Below, piece by piece: positions 16,802-26,364 of a DNA stretch of 64,000 nucleotides. Position 1 is the first letter of the stretch. The number at the start of each line of letters is the position of its first letter. The stretch is taken from NCBI RefSeq assembly GCF_001886815.1, contig NZ_CP018099.1:1548501-1612500 (forward strand), in the 5' to 3' direction. The notes below the pieces were generated by a model, which ran no database searches, was not told the DNA's origin, and was given only the letters and a program-made list of their open reading frames with translations. This stretch comes from Caldithrix abyssi DSM 13497 (GTDB taxonomy: Bacteria; Calditrichota; Calditrichia; Calditrichales; Calditrichaceae). The position numbers were made by a program, and so were the translations under genes.

Positions 16802-18089
16802 GGCTCTACTGGGATTTTTGTGAAAAACAAAAATAATCCTTAGATTGAGTTTATGAAAGATAAAGAATTATTTAAACAGATTTTGGGACTTTCGCATCCC
16901 TGGGAAGTGTCTAAAGTTGACTTAGATATTGCGAATGAGGAAGTAGAAATAGAGATTATCTATAAGTCAAAAAAAGGTTTTTGTCCCGAATGCGAAGTGG
17001 AATATGATATTTATGATCATCGCGAAAAACGTCGTTGGCGGCATTTGGATACATGCCAAATGAAGACCTATATTGTCTGCAAAGTTCCCCGCATTAAATG
17101 CAAGGAACACGGAGTAAAAACGATCAAAGTTCCTTGGGCAGAAAAGTCGAGTCGAACGACTTTATTATTTGAACGTTTTGCTATTGAGTTATTACTGGCC
17201 TCCAAAAACCAGAGCAAAACGGCACAATTTTTACGGATCAGCTTTGATATGCTTCATCATATAATGAGCAAAGCAGTGGAACGCGGGCTATCACGCCGAA
17301 CGGAAGAGGACATTAAATATATCGGGATAGATGAGAAGAGTATGAAAAGAGGTCATACTTATGTAAGCGTATTATCCGATAGTGAAAGAAGACGTGTAAT
17401 AGATGTAAGTGAAGGTCGCACAACAAGCTCTGCCAGTTCCTTAATAAACAAGGGATTAACAGAGAAACAAAAGGAGGGCCTCAAAGCGGTCAGTATGGAT
17501 ATGTGGAAAGCTTTTATTAAAGCTGTTCAAAAGGAGCTTCCCAATGCTTCCATAGTGCATGACAAATTTCATATAATGAAGTATTTAAATGATGGAGTGG
17601 ATAAAACCAGACGAGAGGAAGCCCGTAAATTACAAAAATCTAATGATAAAACCTTAGTGAAAAGTAAATATTTATTTTTAAAGAATCCGGAAAATATGAC
17701 GGACAAGCAATTATCGCGTTTCAGAAAAATTCAAGAACTTAACCTTATCACTTCCCAGGCTTGGGCGGCCAAAGAGAACTTCAAAGAATTCTTTAGGAGT
17801 GAAACAATAAATGATGCGAAATTCTTTTTTGCGGAATGGTATCAGGATATTAAGGGACGTTCTTTAAATAAAATGATTAAAGTAGCAAAAATGCTCATTG
17901 CTCATTCAGATGGCTTATTAAACTATATAAGATATCAGATAGATAATTCAGTAGCCGAATGGTTGAACGGCAAGATACAGGAGATAAAAACAGTTGGTAG
18001 AGGCTTTAGAAAATTTGAAAATTTTAGGATAGCAATACTTTTCTTTCTTGGTAAATTAGACCTTTTTCCACAGGAATCCCAGTAGAGCC
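16802..18089 (+). mobile_element. ISL3-family insertion sequence, complete (1288 bp)
   Basis: Terminal inverted repeats begin GGCTCTACTGGGATT at both ends (16802 onward; reverse-complemented ending at 18089) and agree at 19 of the first 21 positions. The element is flanked by an 8-bp direct repeat TAAATTAA (16794-16801 and 18090-18097), the duplication length usual for ISL3. The single transposase gene ends inside the right repeat. Intact ends and duplication indicate a fairly recent insertion. Confidence 0.93.
16853..18085 (+). CDS. ISL3-family transposase
   Basis: 410-aa DDE transposase. The N-terminus has zinc-ribbon-like cysteines (CPEC at ~46-49, and C..H later), typical of ISL3. Catalytic acidic residues are visible in YIGIDEKS, SMDMWKAF and NSVAEWLNGKI; the DKFHIMK box after the second Asp is characteristic. 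The length is normal and the frame is intact, so the element could be active. Its stop codon TAG lies inside the right terminal repeat. The gene is more AT-rich than its surroundings. Confidence 0.93.
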   Translation: MKDKELFKQILGLSHPWEVSKVDLDIANEEVEIEIIYKSKKGFCPECEVEYDIYDHREKRRWRHLDTCQMKTYIVCKVPRIKCKEHGVKTIKVPWAEKSSRTTLLFERFAIELLLASKNQSKTAQFLRISFDMLHHIMSKAVERGLSRRTEEDIKYIGIDEKSMKRGHTYVSVLSDSERRRVIDVSEGRTTSSASSLINKGLTEKQKEGLKAVSMDMWKAFIKAVQKELPNASIVHDKFHIMKYLNDGVDKTRREEARKLQKSNDKTLVKSKYLFLKNPENMTDKQLSRFRKIQELNLITSQAWAAKENFKEFFRSETINDAKFFFAEWYQDIKGRSLNKMIKVAKMLIAHSDGLLNYIRYQIDNSVAEWLNGKIQEIKTVGRGFRKFENFRIAILFFLGKLDLFPQESQ

Positions 18090-18311
18090 TAAATTAAAAA
18101 TAGTTTCAATTGCACTCCTCCCCTCGATTCCCTTCTATCACAATAAAAATTGGAGAAAAGGGGACTATTTGCTGGTGAGAATTTTCTCCGACGGTGTGCT
18201 GGGCGCCAACGCCGGAGAATTTCTATTTAACCATTCAACGGTATAGATTCTTCACTCCGTCCCGATTTCTCGAGACTGAAGCTGGCGCTCCGTTCAGAAT
18301 GACATGCTAGC
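18090..18311. repeat. Family A copy 3, middle piece, with family B element
   Basis: Continues the interrupted repeat (AAAATAGTTTCAATTGC, CTATTTAACCATTCAAC). It then passes into a family B element (GATTCTTCACTCCGTCCCG, CTCGAGACTGAAGCTGGCGC, CAGAATGACA) up to the GCTAGC target site of the next insertion sequence. Confidence 0.75.
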
Positions 18312-20341
18312 CCATCTTGAACACTAAAACGGTTTAAGTTATTTAAAAACAACATGTCGTTCTTTTTTATTACCACTACAATATTTAAATTCTTATCTTT
18401 TTCATACCTAATGGCTTGGGCTTGATCTTAAATGCCTGCGCCATTAAATAATGGATCGCCTCCGGTTCGGTCGTATCTCTTATAACTAATAAATCTCCTT
18501 TCTGCGTTTTCATCTCCACGCTTACTCGCTGCTGTACGGAAAGTAATTCACGAATGGTTGTCCAGCGATGATAAACGCCTGCATCATGTAATTGTTTTTG
18601 AAGACTTATCAATACATGAAAGGCTAAAATCGAAATGAAAATATGCCCTTCAATGCGTTTATCCTTCTGGTGAAAATTAGGCCTTAAGCCTAATTCACTC
18701 TTCAACGAGCGAAATCCATCCTCCACATCCGTTAAACTGATGTAGAGCTGCCAAATCTCACGATCCGTTAAATCCAGACGACTCGTCCGTAAATAATACG
18801 TGCCGGAAAATCGATCATCCATCTTTTGCTCATCTTTTATCTTCCAGCTGATCTCTGTCACGATACCATTGTGATGCTCAACCGTAATATCATAAAAATA
18901 GGCCACCTTTGCATGACGTTCCTTTATGCGGCCAATGCGTTCTAAAACCTTGGGATATTTCTTCGTGCCTCGTTTCTTGTGCAAACTCTCCGCCGCATAT
19001 TTCAACTCCGCCTCAAAGCGCTGCTGATGAAATTGTCGAATGGCTTCCTCTTTCTTTTGCCTTGAGGCGCTGCGACAGTATAAATAAAGCTCTTTATCCT
19101 TACGGTAAAGATAGGCTTCCACTTTATGGCGTTGATCGTGATTAATCTCTTTAAAAGCATTTTCTTCGATCTCGATTTCCGGTTTACTGCGTGAGACAAC
19201 CAGATAGTCGTGTCCACGCTTTGTGATCAGTTGCAAGTTCTCTTCTGTGGCAATCCCGGCATCTAAAATAATCAATTTCCTGACTTTGCCGCCTATCGTA
19301 TCCAGAATTTTAGACAAAGTCTCTGGTTCGGAAACATTGCCAGAGAAAAGACGACTCTCCTTGGGGAATCCATCCTCATCCAATACCAGGCCTAAAGTAA
19401 CCAGGGGCATATCGTGACGCTTATCTTTACTACGTCCGCGAGCCTTGAGTTCACTGGTACGGCTACTCTCAAAATACGTATTGGTTAAATCGTACAGGAT
19501 GATCTTTTCCTGCAAGGAAAATAACAGACGCTCTTGCTCTACTAAACCATTCTCGATTTTGTCCTTATGTTCTAATAATTGATCCGTAATTCGATAAAGT
19601 TTATTGTGAGAAAGTCTTGAAAGGTCTAACTCTAAAAGCTCATCGATGGCGCTTTGCTTTTTGACCCAGCGTAAGGTCGCCCATTCGCTTGAGGGGTGCA
19701 CCAGGCGCCCAACGATCAACAGTTCGGCCAGTTTAATATCCTTCTCCTTAAAGCCCAGCTTTTTTAAAAGTTCATTGAACTTAAGCTTTCTTAACATCAT
19801 CAAACTGATGTATTCGCCTCCTATACTGCGAGCATCTCTGAATTTGACAGAGCCCGTAAAAATGGTCTCGGTTTCCTGTGGGCTTTCTTTTTTTTCTACC
19901 TTTTCTTGTTTTAGTTTGTTTTGAATTAAAAGCGAGGCATAGCGCTGGGCTAATTGTTCAATTTGCTCATCCACTTCGATCAGTGAAGTTTGTCCGCTTA
20001 TGATCTCTTCGATGCGATTGGCAAGTGTTTTCCATTGGTCTTTAGGAATGGTAAGCTTGCCCAGGTTGAGCAATTTTCTTTGTCTTGGGCCTTTTTCAGT
20101 ACGATAGGATTCGACCAATTGATGGTAAACGAAGGTTTTATCGTACCCTTTATTCTTTTTTGTGACTTCTTTAATAAACATGTTCAAATATAATCATATC
20201 AGCCAATTAAGTCAAGGGGGAAACCAATATAGTATGGGGCACTACAACGACATCTCGAAAACTCGATCCAAAAAAACCAATAACTTACAAAAACCGAAGG
20301 TGGAAATTTGGTGATTTGGGCTTAAATTTTGTTCAAGATGG
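18312..20341 (-). mobile_element. IS1634-type (IS4 superfamily) insertion sequence, complete (~2030 bp)
   Basis: Ends are inverted repeats CCATCTTGAACA (18312) and TGTTCAAGATGG (to 20341). Both sides are bordered by GCTAGC (18306-18311 and 20342-20347). Joining the flanks through one GCTAGC gives a sequence of the same length as the unbroken paralogous site at 26885-26903 (GAATGACA..GCGACTATTC). GCTAGC is therefore most simply a 6-bp target duplication, though it could be counted as part of the repeats because it is itself a palindrome. Confidence 0.85.
18385..20181 (-). CDS. IS1634-family transposase
   Basis: 598-aa DDE transposase in the IS1634 branch of IS4. DDE residues are likely in ILYDLTNTYFE, LIILDAGIAT and the YISLTDVEDGFRSLKSELGLRP block, which holds the Y-(2)-R-(3)-E-(6)-K-like IS4 signature. 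The ATG at 20181 is preferred to a TTG two codons upstream. The frame is intact from end to end. About 160 bp of noncoding element DNA precede the gene. Confidence 0.92.
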   Translation of the reverse strand: MFIKEVTKKNKGYDKTFVYHQLVESYRTEKGPRQRKLLNLGKLTIPKDQWKTLANRIEEIISGQTSLIEVDEQIEQLAQRYASLLIQNKLKQEKVEKKESPQETETIFTGSVKFRDARSIGGEYISLMMLRKLKFNELLKKLGFKEKDIKLAELLIVGRLVHPSSEWATLRWVKKQSAIDELLELDLSRLSHNKLYRITDQLLEHKDKIENGLVEQERLLFSLQEKIILYDLTNTYFESSRTSELKARGRSKDKRHDMPLVTLGLVLDEDGFPKESRLFSGNVSEPETLSKILDTIGGKVRKLIILDAGIATEENLQLITKRGHDYLVVSRSKPEIEIEENAFKEINHDQRHKVEAYLYRKDKELYLYCRSASRQKKEEAIRQFHQQRFEAELKYAAESLHKKRGTKKYPKVLERIGRIKERHAKVAYFYDITVEHHNGIVTEISWKIKDEQKMDDRFSGTYYLRTSRLDLTDREIWQLYISLTDVEDGFRSLKSELGLRPNFHQKDKRIEGHIFISILAFHVLISLQKQLHDAGVYHRWTTIRELLSVQQRVSVEMKTQKGDLLVIRDTTEPEAIHYLMAQAFKIKPKPLGMKKIRI

Positions 20342-20470
20342 GCTAGCGACTATTCAACCAATCAACCAATCAACTATTCAACTAATCAACCATGCAACCA
20401 ATCCAGCAGCACAAAAATTTTCAAATCTCGCCTGGACGGGATTGATCTTTCAGAGGAAGTATCCTAAATA
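20342..20470. repeat. Family A copy 3, last piece
   Basis: After the IS1634 element the repeat resumes with GACTATTCAACC tracts, CAATCCAGCAGCACAAAAA, a CTCGCCTGGACGGGATTGAT palindrome relic and the CTTTCAGAGGAAGTATCC tail, matching the copy at 10015. The remaining ~250 bp before the ACP gene are AT-rich and should hold its promoter; I could not assign it. Confidence 0.75.
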
Positions 20471-20722
20471 GGCGTATATTATTTTTCCGGTAAGGAAAGT
20501 CTTAAAAAAAGATGGTTTTTATTGGAGTTAAAAGATTTTTTTTCTTCGTTCAAAATGAAAAATCCCCCCTTTTCCGGTTGAATTCATTGTTTAAAATTTA
20601 CAAAAAAACTTTAAATTAGTGAATAAAATTATTATCTTACTGCTGAAAGGTTCGTTCGGTAAATTAACTAAGCCGCAGTGCATTTTGGCCGCGGCGTTTT
20701 CACCAAATGAAAGGAGTGTTCT

Positions 20723-20965
20723 ATGGACAAAAACGATGTCAAAGCACGCGTTAAAAAGGTAATCGCCCAGGTGCTTAATCTGGATGAAGCAGAAATTGGA
20801 GACAACGCCAATTTTGTCTTTGATCTGGGCGCGGATTCCCGACAGAGCCTGGAGTTGGTGGCCGCCTTTGAAGAAGAATTCGATATCGAAATGGATGAGG
20901 ATAAGGCGCTTGAAGTGCAAAATGTGGCCGACGCTGTTGAATTTATTGCGCAGTATCTGGATTAA
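20723..20965 (+). CDS. Acyl carrier protein, atypical prosthetic-group motif
   Basis: 80-aa acidic four-helix protein matching acyl carrier proteins along its length (VKKVIAQVLNLDEAEIGDNANFVFDLGADS). Phosphopantetheine would attach to S39. The usual DSLD-x-VEL recognition helix reads DSRQSLEL, so the residues that partner enzymes contact are altered. The gene has AAAGGAG upstream and lies 17 bp before the acyl-CoA synthetase gene rather than in a fatty-acid operon, suggesting a specialised carrier. It could still be the general ACP if no other exists in the genome. Confidence 0.88.
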   Translation: MDKNDVKARVKKVIAQVLNLDEAEIGDNANFVFDLGADSRQSLELVAAFEEEFDIEMDEDKALEVQNVADAVEFIAQYLD

Positions 20966-20982
20966 AATAATGGAGTGTTCAA

Positions 20983-23115
20983 ATGGAGCAACCTTTCCCC
21001 AATAAAGTAGAGCATCTTAACACCATCTTTTATCCCCAATCGGTTGCCGTGGTGGGCGCCAATAAAGTGCCGGGCACGGTTCCTTATGATATGTTGATTA
21101 ACATTTTACATTCAGATTTTCAGGGCGTGGTTTACCCCGTCAATCCCCGAGAAAAAGCCATTGCCGGCGTTAAAGCCTACAAATACGTCATCGATATTCC
21201 CGATCCGGTAGATCTGGCCGTCATTGTTTATCCCAGCACGGTGTGCCACATGGCGCTGGAACAATGCGGTCAAAAGGGCATCAAATCGGCCATCATTATT
21301 TCGGCTGGCTTCAGGGAAATCGGCGGCGTTGGCGTTGAACGGGAACAACAGTTGCTGGAAATCGCCAAAAAGTACGACATTTCGTTCATCGGCCCTAACT
21401 GTCTGGGCGTTATCAACACCGATTCTGCCGTAAACCTGAACGCCTCGTTTGCCCGCCAGATGCCGGACAGCGGAAACATTGGTTTTCTTTCGCAGAGCGG
21501 CGCCCTGTGTACCGCGGTTCTGGATTACGCTCAGGCCCGACACATCGGCTTTTCCAAGTTTGTTAGTTTTGGAAACAAAGCCGACGTCAGTGAAATCGAT
21601 CTGCTGTATTATCTGGGCAATGATCCCAAAACAAAGGTTATTTTGATCTATCTGGAAGAGATCAGCGACGGTCGGGCGTTGATGAAGGCCGCCGAAGAGA
21701 TCATCCGTAAAACCGGTAAGCCTATTTTAGCGATTAAATCCGGACGGACAGAGGCCGGGGCCAGCGCGGCTGCTTCTCACACCGGATCGTTAGCCGGAAG
21801 CGATGAAATATGTGATGCGGCTCTGCGCCAGGCGGGCATTATTCGTTGTCAGAACATCGAGGAGATGTTTAATCTGGCGACCGCTTTTGCCTACCAGGAC
21901 CTCCCCAAAACCAACCGTGTGGCTATCATTACCAACGCCGGCGGTCCGGGCGTTTTGACCACCGACGCCGCCATTCAGGAAGGTCTGGAACTGGCCCGCT
22001 TTTCGGAAGAGACAACCGCCATGTTCAAAAAAACATTGCCTAAAACGGCTAATATTAAAAATCCGGTGGATGTGATTGGCGATGCGCGCGCCGATCGGTA
22101 CAGCATTGCGGTTTCGCAGGCCATGAAAGACCCCAATGTGGACGGCGTTTTCGTCATTTTGACGCCGCAATCCATGACCGATATAGAAGCCATTGCGCGG
22201 GAAATTGTGAATGTGGCCGGGCGTTTCGAAAAGCCGTTGATGGCTTCGTTTATGGGCGAAAAAGACGTGGCTGTGGGCATCGATATTCTGCAGCGCAACC
22301 GCATTCCTCATTACACGCTGCCGGAATCCATGGCCCGCTCCTTTGCCGCTGCTTACCGTTTTTACCAGCAATTGCAACAGGAAAAGGAGGAATTTCGTCC
22401 TTTTGAAGACGTAAACATTCAACTGGTGCAAAAAATTCTGGAAGAGGCTAAAGCCAAGCAACGCCGCCACCTTTCCGAATACGAATCCACACAGGTGCTC
22501 GCGGCCTATGGGCTTCCTGTGGTGGAAAGCCATCTGGCAAAATCAGCCAAAGAGGCGGCAAGTCTGGCGGCCCAAATCGGTTTTCCGCTGGTGATGAAGG
22601 TCATGTCGGAGCAGGTGATTCACAAGTCCGATCTGAAAGCGGTGGCGCTCAATATCGAAACGGAAGAAGAGGTAGCAAGAACGTTCGATCGGTTAATTAA
22701 CAATGTAAAAGAGCGGCTGCCCGATGCGCCCATTGACGGCGTGCTGGTTCGCAAAATGATTCCAGCCGGCGAGGAAGTCATCCTGGGATTGAAGCGCGAC
22801 GTCTCGTTCGACGGGGTGATTATGTTTGGCATGGGCGGCGTGCTGGTCGAAGTTTTAAAAGATATTACCTTCCGCATTGCGCCCGTGGCGCCGTCCGAAG
22901 CAAAGTCGATGATCAGAGAAATTAAAGGTGCTCCCCTGTTGTTTGGCGTGCGCAAAAGAGCGCCAAAGGATGTAGCGGCTCTGGAAGAAAGCATCCAGCG
23001 TCTGTCGCAACTGGCCGTTGAATGTCCGCAAATTAAAGAATTGGATATTAATCCCCTCATCGTCCTGAATGAAGGACAGGGGTGTTTTATCGCCGATGCG
23101 CGTATCATTCTTTAA
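20983..23115 (+). CDS. ADP-forming acetyl/acyl-CoA synthetase, fused alpha-beta
   Basis: 710-aa enzyme interconverting acyl-CoA + ADP + Pi and acid + CoA + ATP, used for energy conservation from acyl-CoA in anaerobes. The N-terminal CoA-binding domain (SVAVVGANKVPGTVPY) and the succinyl-CoA-ligase-like domains carry the catalytic histidine H266 in ASHTGSLAGSD. The C-terminal ATP-grasp domain (from ~residue 490, EYESTQVLAAYGLPV) contains GFPLVMKVMSEQVIHKSD and ELDINPLIV. The order is alpha then beta in one chain. The upstream acp and downstream nagB are close and co-directional, so they probably share a transcript. Confidence 0.93.
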   Translation: MEQPFPNKVEHLNTIFYPQSVAVVGANKVPGTVPYDMLINILHSDFQGVVYPVNPREKAIAGVKAYKYVIDIPDPVDLAVIVYPSTVCHMALEQCGQKGIKSAIIISAGFREIGGVGVEREQQLLEIAKKYDISFIGPNCLGVINTDSAVNLNASFARQMPDSGNIGFLSQSGALCTAVLDYAQARHIGFSKFVSFGNKADVSEIDLLYYLGNDPKTKVILIYLEEISDGRALMKAAEEIIRKTGKPILAIKSGRTEAGASAAASHTGSLAGSDEICDAALRQAGIIRCQNIEEMFNLATAFAYQDLPKTNRVAIITNAGGPGVLTTDAAIQEGLELARFSEETTAMFKKTLPKTANIKNPVDVIGDARADRYSIAVSQAMKDPNVDGVFVILTPQSMTDIEAIAREIVNVAGRFEKPLMASFMGEKDVAVGIDILQRNRIPHYTLPESMARSFAAAYRFYQQLQQEKEEFRPFEDVNIQLVQKILEEAKAKQRRHLSEYESTQVLAAYGLPVVESHLAKSAKEAASLAAQIGFPLVMKVMSEQVIHKSDLKAVALNIETEEEVARTFDRLINNVKERLPDAPIDGVLVRKMIPAGEEVILGLKRDVSFDGVIMFGMGGVLVEVLKDITFRIAPVAPSEAKSMIREIKGAPLLFGVRKRAPKDVAALEESIQRLSQLAVECPQIKELDINPLIVLNEGQGCFIADARIIL

Positions 23116-23136
23116 AAATAGAGAAAGGAGAAAAAC

Positions 23137-23949
23137 ATGCGCATTATCATTCAAGAAAATTATCAGGCTCTGAGCAAATGGGTGGCTTATTACATCGCTC
23201 AAAAAATCAATCGTTTTAACCCCACGCCGGATAAACCCTACGTGTTGGGGCTCCCTACCGGCTCTTCTCCGTTGGGTACGTATCAGGAATTAATTCAGCT
23301 TTACAAGCAGGGCAAGGTTTCTTTCGAAAATGTCATCACCTTTAACATGGATGAATATGTGGGCCTTCCGGAAGATCATCCTCAAAGCTACCATTATTTT
23401 ATGTGGCACAACTTCTTCAGTCACATCGATATTAAAAAGGAAAATGTTCATATTCTGGATGGCAATGCTCCGGATCTGGAAAAAGAATGCGAGGCGTACG
23501 AAGAAAAAATCAAAGAGGTGGGCGGTATCCATCTTTTTCTGGGCGGCATCGGCCCGGACGGTCACATCGCTTTTAATGAGCCCGGTTCGTCGCTTACCTC
23601 GCGTACGCGTATCAAAACTTTAACCTATGATACGCGCCTGGCCAATTCCCGCTTCTTCAATAACGACATCAATCAGGTGCCCAAAACGGCCTTAACGGTG
23701 GGCGTGGGCACGATTATGGACGCCCGCGAAGTGGTCATTATTATCAGCGGTTACAATAAGGCGCGGGCTTTACAAAAAGTGGTGGAAGAGGGCGTAAACC
23801 ACATGTGGACCGTTTCCATGCTGCAATTGCACCGCAAAGCTATGATTGTTTGCGATGACGAATCGACCATGGAGTTGAAAGTCGGTACGGTCAAATATTT
23901 TAAGGATATCGAAGCGCAGGCCTTAAGCCGTTTACCAGAACTCGACTAA
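23137..23949 (+). CDS. nagB: Glucosamine-6-phosphate deaminase NagB
   Basis: 270-aa enzyme converting glucosamine-6-phosphate to fructose-6-phosphate and ammonia. Family motifs are complete: [30 protein letters not shown] with the proton-transfer aspartate, and [18 protein letters not shown] with the Asp/His/Glu catalytic set. AGAAAGGAG precedes the ATG, 21 bp after the synthetase gene. It is followed by a terminator-like hairpin. No nagA or transporter is adjacent, so whether it works in amino-sugar breakdown or balance is unclear. Confidence 0.96.
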   Translation: MRIIIQENYQALSKWVAYYIAQKINRFNPTPDKPYVLGLPTGSSPLGTYQELIQLYKQGKVSFENVITFNMDEYVGLPEDHPQSYHYFMWHNFFSHIDIKKENVHILDGNAPDLEKECEAYEEKIKEVGGIHLFLGGIGPDGHIAFNEPGSSLTSRTRIKTLTYDTRLANSRFFNNDINQVPKTALTVGVGTIMDAREVVIIISGYNKARALQKVVEEGVNHMWTVSMLQLHRKAMIVCDDESTMELKVGTVKYFKDIEAQALSRLPELD

Positions 23950-23967
23950 TAATGGGCTTAGTATTAC

Positions 23968-24006
23968 GCCCCGGGACTCACTGCGGCGGGTTCCGGGGCA
24001 TTTTTC
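23968..24006 (+). terminator. Terminator after nagB
   Basis: Arms GCCCCGG (23968) and CCGGGGC (23993-23999) followed by ATTTTT. The loop of 18 nt can itself fold. It probably ends the acp-acd-nagB transcript. Confidence 0.7.
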
Positions 24007-24063
24007 AGTAATTTACAGCAAAAACTAAACGAGGTCTTTTAAGCCAGAATTCAGGAGCGCTTT

Positions 24064-26037
24064 ATGGAGTTTAAAAGCTTAAGTTCGGCAGAAATAAACC
24101 AACTTAAAGAACAGGGATGCCGTGCAGAAGATTGGTCGGCTGTTTTAATACATCGCGAAACAGACCTGGCCCGTATTCGATTTGTTACGTTTAAGGGAAA
24201 AGTGGCCGTTGGGAAATTAAGCGACTTTATTGAAATCGAGCCCGGGCGCGTGGAAGAATGCAGCTTGCAAAATGTAACGCTGGATTCGACGGTCATTGCC
24301 GATGAGGTTTATTTAAATGATGTCGGATTGATTAAAAATTACGCCATTGGCGACGGCGCGGCCATTGAACAGGTCAAACTTTTGAGCGCTACAGGCAAAA
24401 CGACCTTCGGCAATGGCGTGAGAATTGAAGCGTTGAACGAAGGCGGCGGGCGCGAAATGATCATCTTTGACCAGCTTTCCGCGCAGATCGCTTATTTGCA
24501 AACGTTGTACCGCCATGAACCGCAGCTGATCAACGCCCTGCAAAAGATGATCGACCAATATGTTGAAGAACAAAAGAGCAGCATTGGAGTGATAGGAAAC
24601 CAGGCCAGAGTGTTGCGCTGTAATCAGATCGTCAACGTTAAGATTGGCGCTTGTGCCGTCATTCGTGGCGCGCAGAGTCTGGAAAACGGAACGATTCAAA
24701 GTGAGAAAGCGGCGCCCGTGTTAATTGGCGATGGGGTGATCGCCAGAAACTTTATCGTTTTATCCGGCAGCGAGGTAAAAGACGGCGCCCTGCTGACCGA
24801 TTGTTTTGTGGGACAGGGCGTGCGCATTGGCCGGCAGTTCTCGGCCGAAAATTCCGCTTTTTTTGCCAACTGCGAGGGCTTCCACAGCGAGGCGGTCAGT
24901 GTGTTTGCCGGGCCTTACTCTGTTACACACCACAAATCCACTTTGCTGATTGCCGGTATGTTTTCGTTCTACAATGCCGGCAGCGGCACCAATCAAAGCA
25001 ATCACATGTACAAGCTGGGGCCTGTGCATCAGGGCATTCTGGAACGAGGCGCCAAAACCGGTTCTTTTTCGTACCTGCTATGGCCGGCGCGCGTCGCTCC
25101 GTTTACGGCGGTCATTGGCAAGCACTACGCCAATTTCGACGCCGCCAATCTGCCATTTTCTTACATTGAAGAGGTGGCCGGCCGCACCTTACTGACGCCC
25201 GGCATGAATCTGTTTACCGTGGGCACAAGACGCGACAGCGCAAAGTGGCCAAAGCGTGATCGCCGAAAAGGCGAAAACAAGCTGGATTTGATCCATTTTG
25301 ATCTGTTCAGTCCTTTTGTCATCAATCGCGTGCGCAAGGGGAAGAAAATTCTTGCAGAACTTTACGCGGCCGCCAATCCAAAACAGGAATTCGTAAAGTT
25401 TAAAGGTCTGTATTTAAAAAGATTACTTCTTAAACGGGGAATCAAATACTACCAGATGGCCATGGATATCTTTGTGGGCGAACAACTCCTGCGTCGCCTG
25501 CAACCCATCGATGAATTGAAAGGCTGGACGGACGTTGCAGCAAGGCTAAAGGCTCCCAATACAAAAAAATTGGAAGAATGGTACGACTGGTTCGGAATGT
25601 TTATCCCCCAAAGCGCGGCGGAGGAGCTGCTGGGTAAGATAAAATCCAATCAAATAAAAACCGTGCAAGATTTATTGACGCAGTTGCGCCAGTATTTTGA
25701 ACGGTACGATGAATGGGCCTGGAACTGGACCGCCGCCCTGTTAAAAGAAGAATGGCAGATCGACGTGGAAACGATTGAGAAAGATCAGTTTAAACAGTTG
25801 ATCGCCAACTGGAAAAACCAAAAAATCCGCTTTAACAACCTTATTTTAAGCGACGCCCAGAAGGAATTTGATTCTAACAGCCGCATTGCTTACGGCATCG
25901 ATGGCGATGAACAAATTGCTCTTAAAGATTTTGAAGCCGTGCGCGGCACCCTGGAAGAAAACGGATTTTACAAAGAACTTCTGGCAGAGAACGAACAAAT
26001 GGAAAAAATCGCTGAACGATTAACGGAATTATCTTAA
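24064..26037 (+). CDS. DUF4954-family protein with left-handed beta-helix region
   Basis: 657-aa protein of unknown function that I recognise as the DUF4954 family common in Bacteroidota. The segment ~45-330 has hexapeptide-like turns (FGNGVRIEALNEGGGREM, VIGNQARVL, VLIGDGVIARNFIVLSGSEV) as in acyl- and nucleotidyl-transferases with parallel beta-helices. The family hallmark AGPYSVTHHKSTLLIAGMF and FSFYNAGSGTNQSNHMYKLG lies at ~275-320. The last ~200 residues are helical. Start supported by AGGAG 7 bp upstream. It sits after nagB but beyond a terminator and ahead of its own strong terminator. A link to sugar-phosphate metabolism is only a guess from position and fold. Confidence 0.85.
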   Translation: MEFKSLSSAEINQLKEQGCRAEDWSAVLIHRETDLARIRFVTFKGKVAVGKLSDFIEIEPGRVEECSLQNVTLDSTVIADEVYLNDVGLIKNYAIGDGAAIEQVKLLSATGKTTFGNGVRIEALNEGGGREMIIFDQLSAQIAYLQTLYRHEPQLINALQKMIDQYVEEQKSSIGVIGNQARVLRCNQIVNVKIGACAVIRGAQSLENGTIQSEKAAPVLIGDGVIARNFIVLSGSEVKDGALLTDCFVGQGVRIGRQFSAENSAFFANCEGFHSEAVSVFAGPYSVTHHKSTLLIAGMFSFYNAGSGTNQSNHMYKLGPVHQGILERGAKTGSFSYLLWPARVAPFTAVIGKHYANFDAANLPFSYIEEVAGRTLLTPGMNLFTVGTRRDSAKWPKRDRRKGENKLDLIHFDLFSPFVINRVRKGKKILAELYAAANPKQEFVKFKGLYLKRLLLKRGIKYYQMAMDIFVGEQLLRRLQPIDELKGWTDVAARLKAPNTKKLEEWYDWFGMFIPQSAAEELLGKIKSNQIKTVQDLLTQLRQYFERYDEWAWNWTAALLKEEWQIDVETIEKDQFKQLIANWKNQKIRFNNLILSDAQKEFDSNSRIAYGIDGDEQIALKDFEAVRGTLEENGFYKELLAENEQMEKIAERLTELS

Positions 26038-26135
26038 GTCGTTTTCATTTAATCCAGATTGCGTCATGGATGGTTTGTCTCTACCTGGTGGACAGGGAGG
26101 CTCAGCGGGCAGAGACGATTTCTTTTAATCGGTCG

Positions 26136-26176
26136 GGTTGGCGGGTTGAAAGATCCGCCAACCTTTTTTCTTTTTC
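26136..26176 (+). terminator. Rho-independent terminator after the DUF4954 gene
   Basis: Perfect 9-bp stem GGTTGGCGG / CCGCCAACC, 10-nt loop, followed by TTTTTTCTTTTT. About 100 bp after the stop codon. Confidence 0.9.
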
Positions 26177-26364
26177 ACGCAGATTGCGTAGATACTCGCA
26201 AAAAAACGAATCTGTGTAAATCTTTGCGATTTGTGAAAAACAAATACTTTCTCGTTGAAACAGCCAAAGAATCGCAGGCTGCTCCTTCACATTTTATCAC
26301 AACCCACACTTTACAGGTAGCAGGAAGGCAGGGGATGTTACAAGGTGAGTCCGACTTTCATTCC

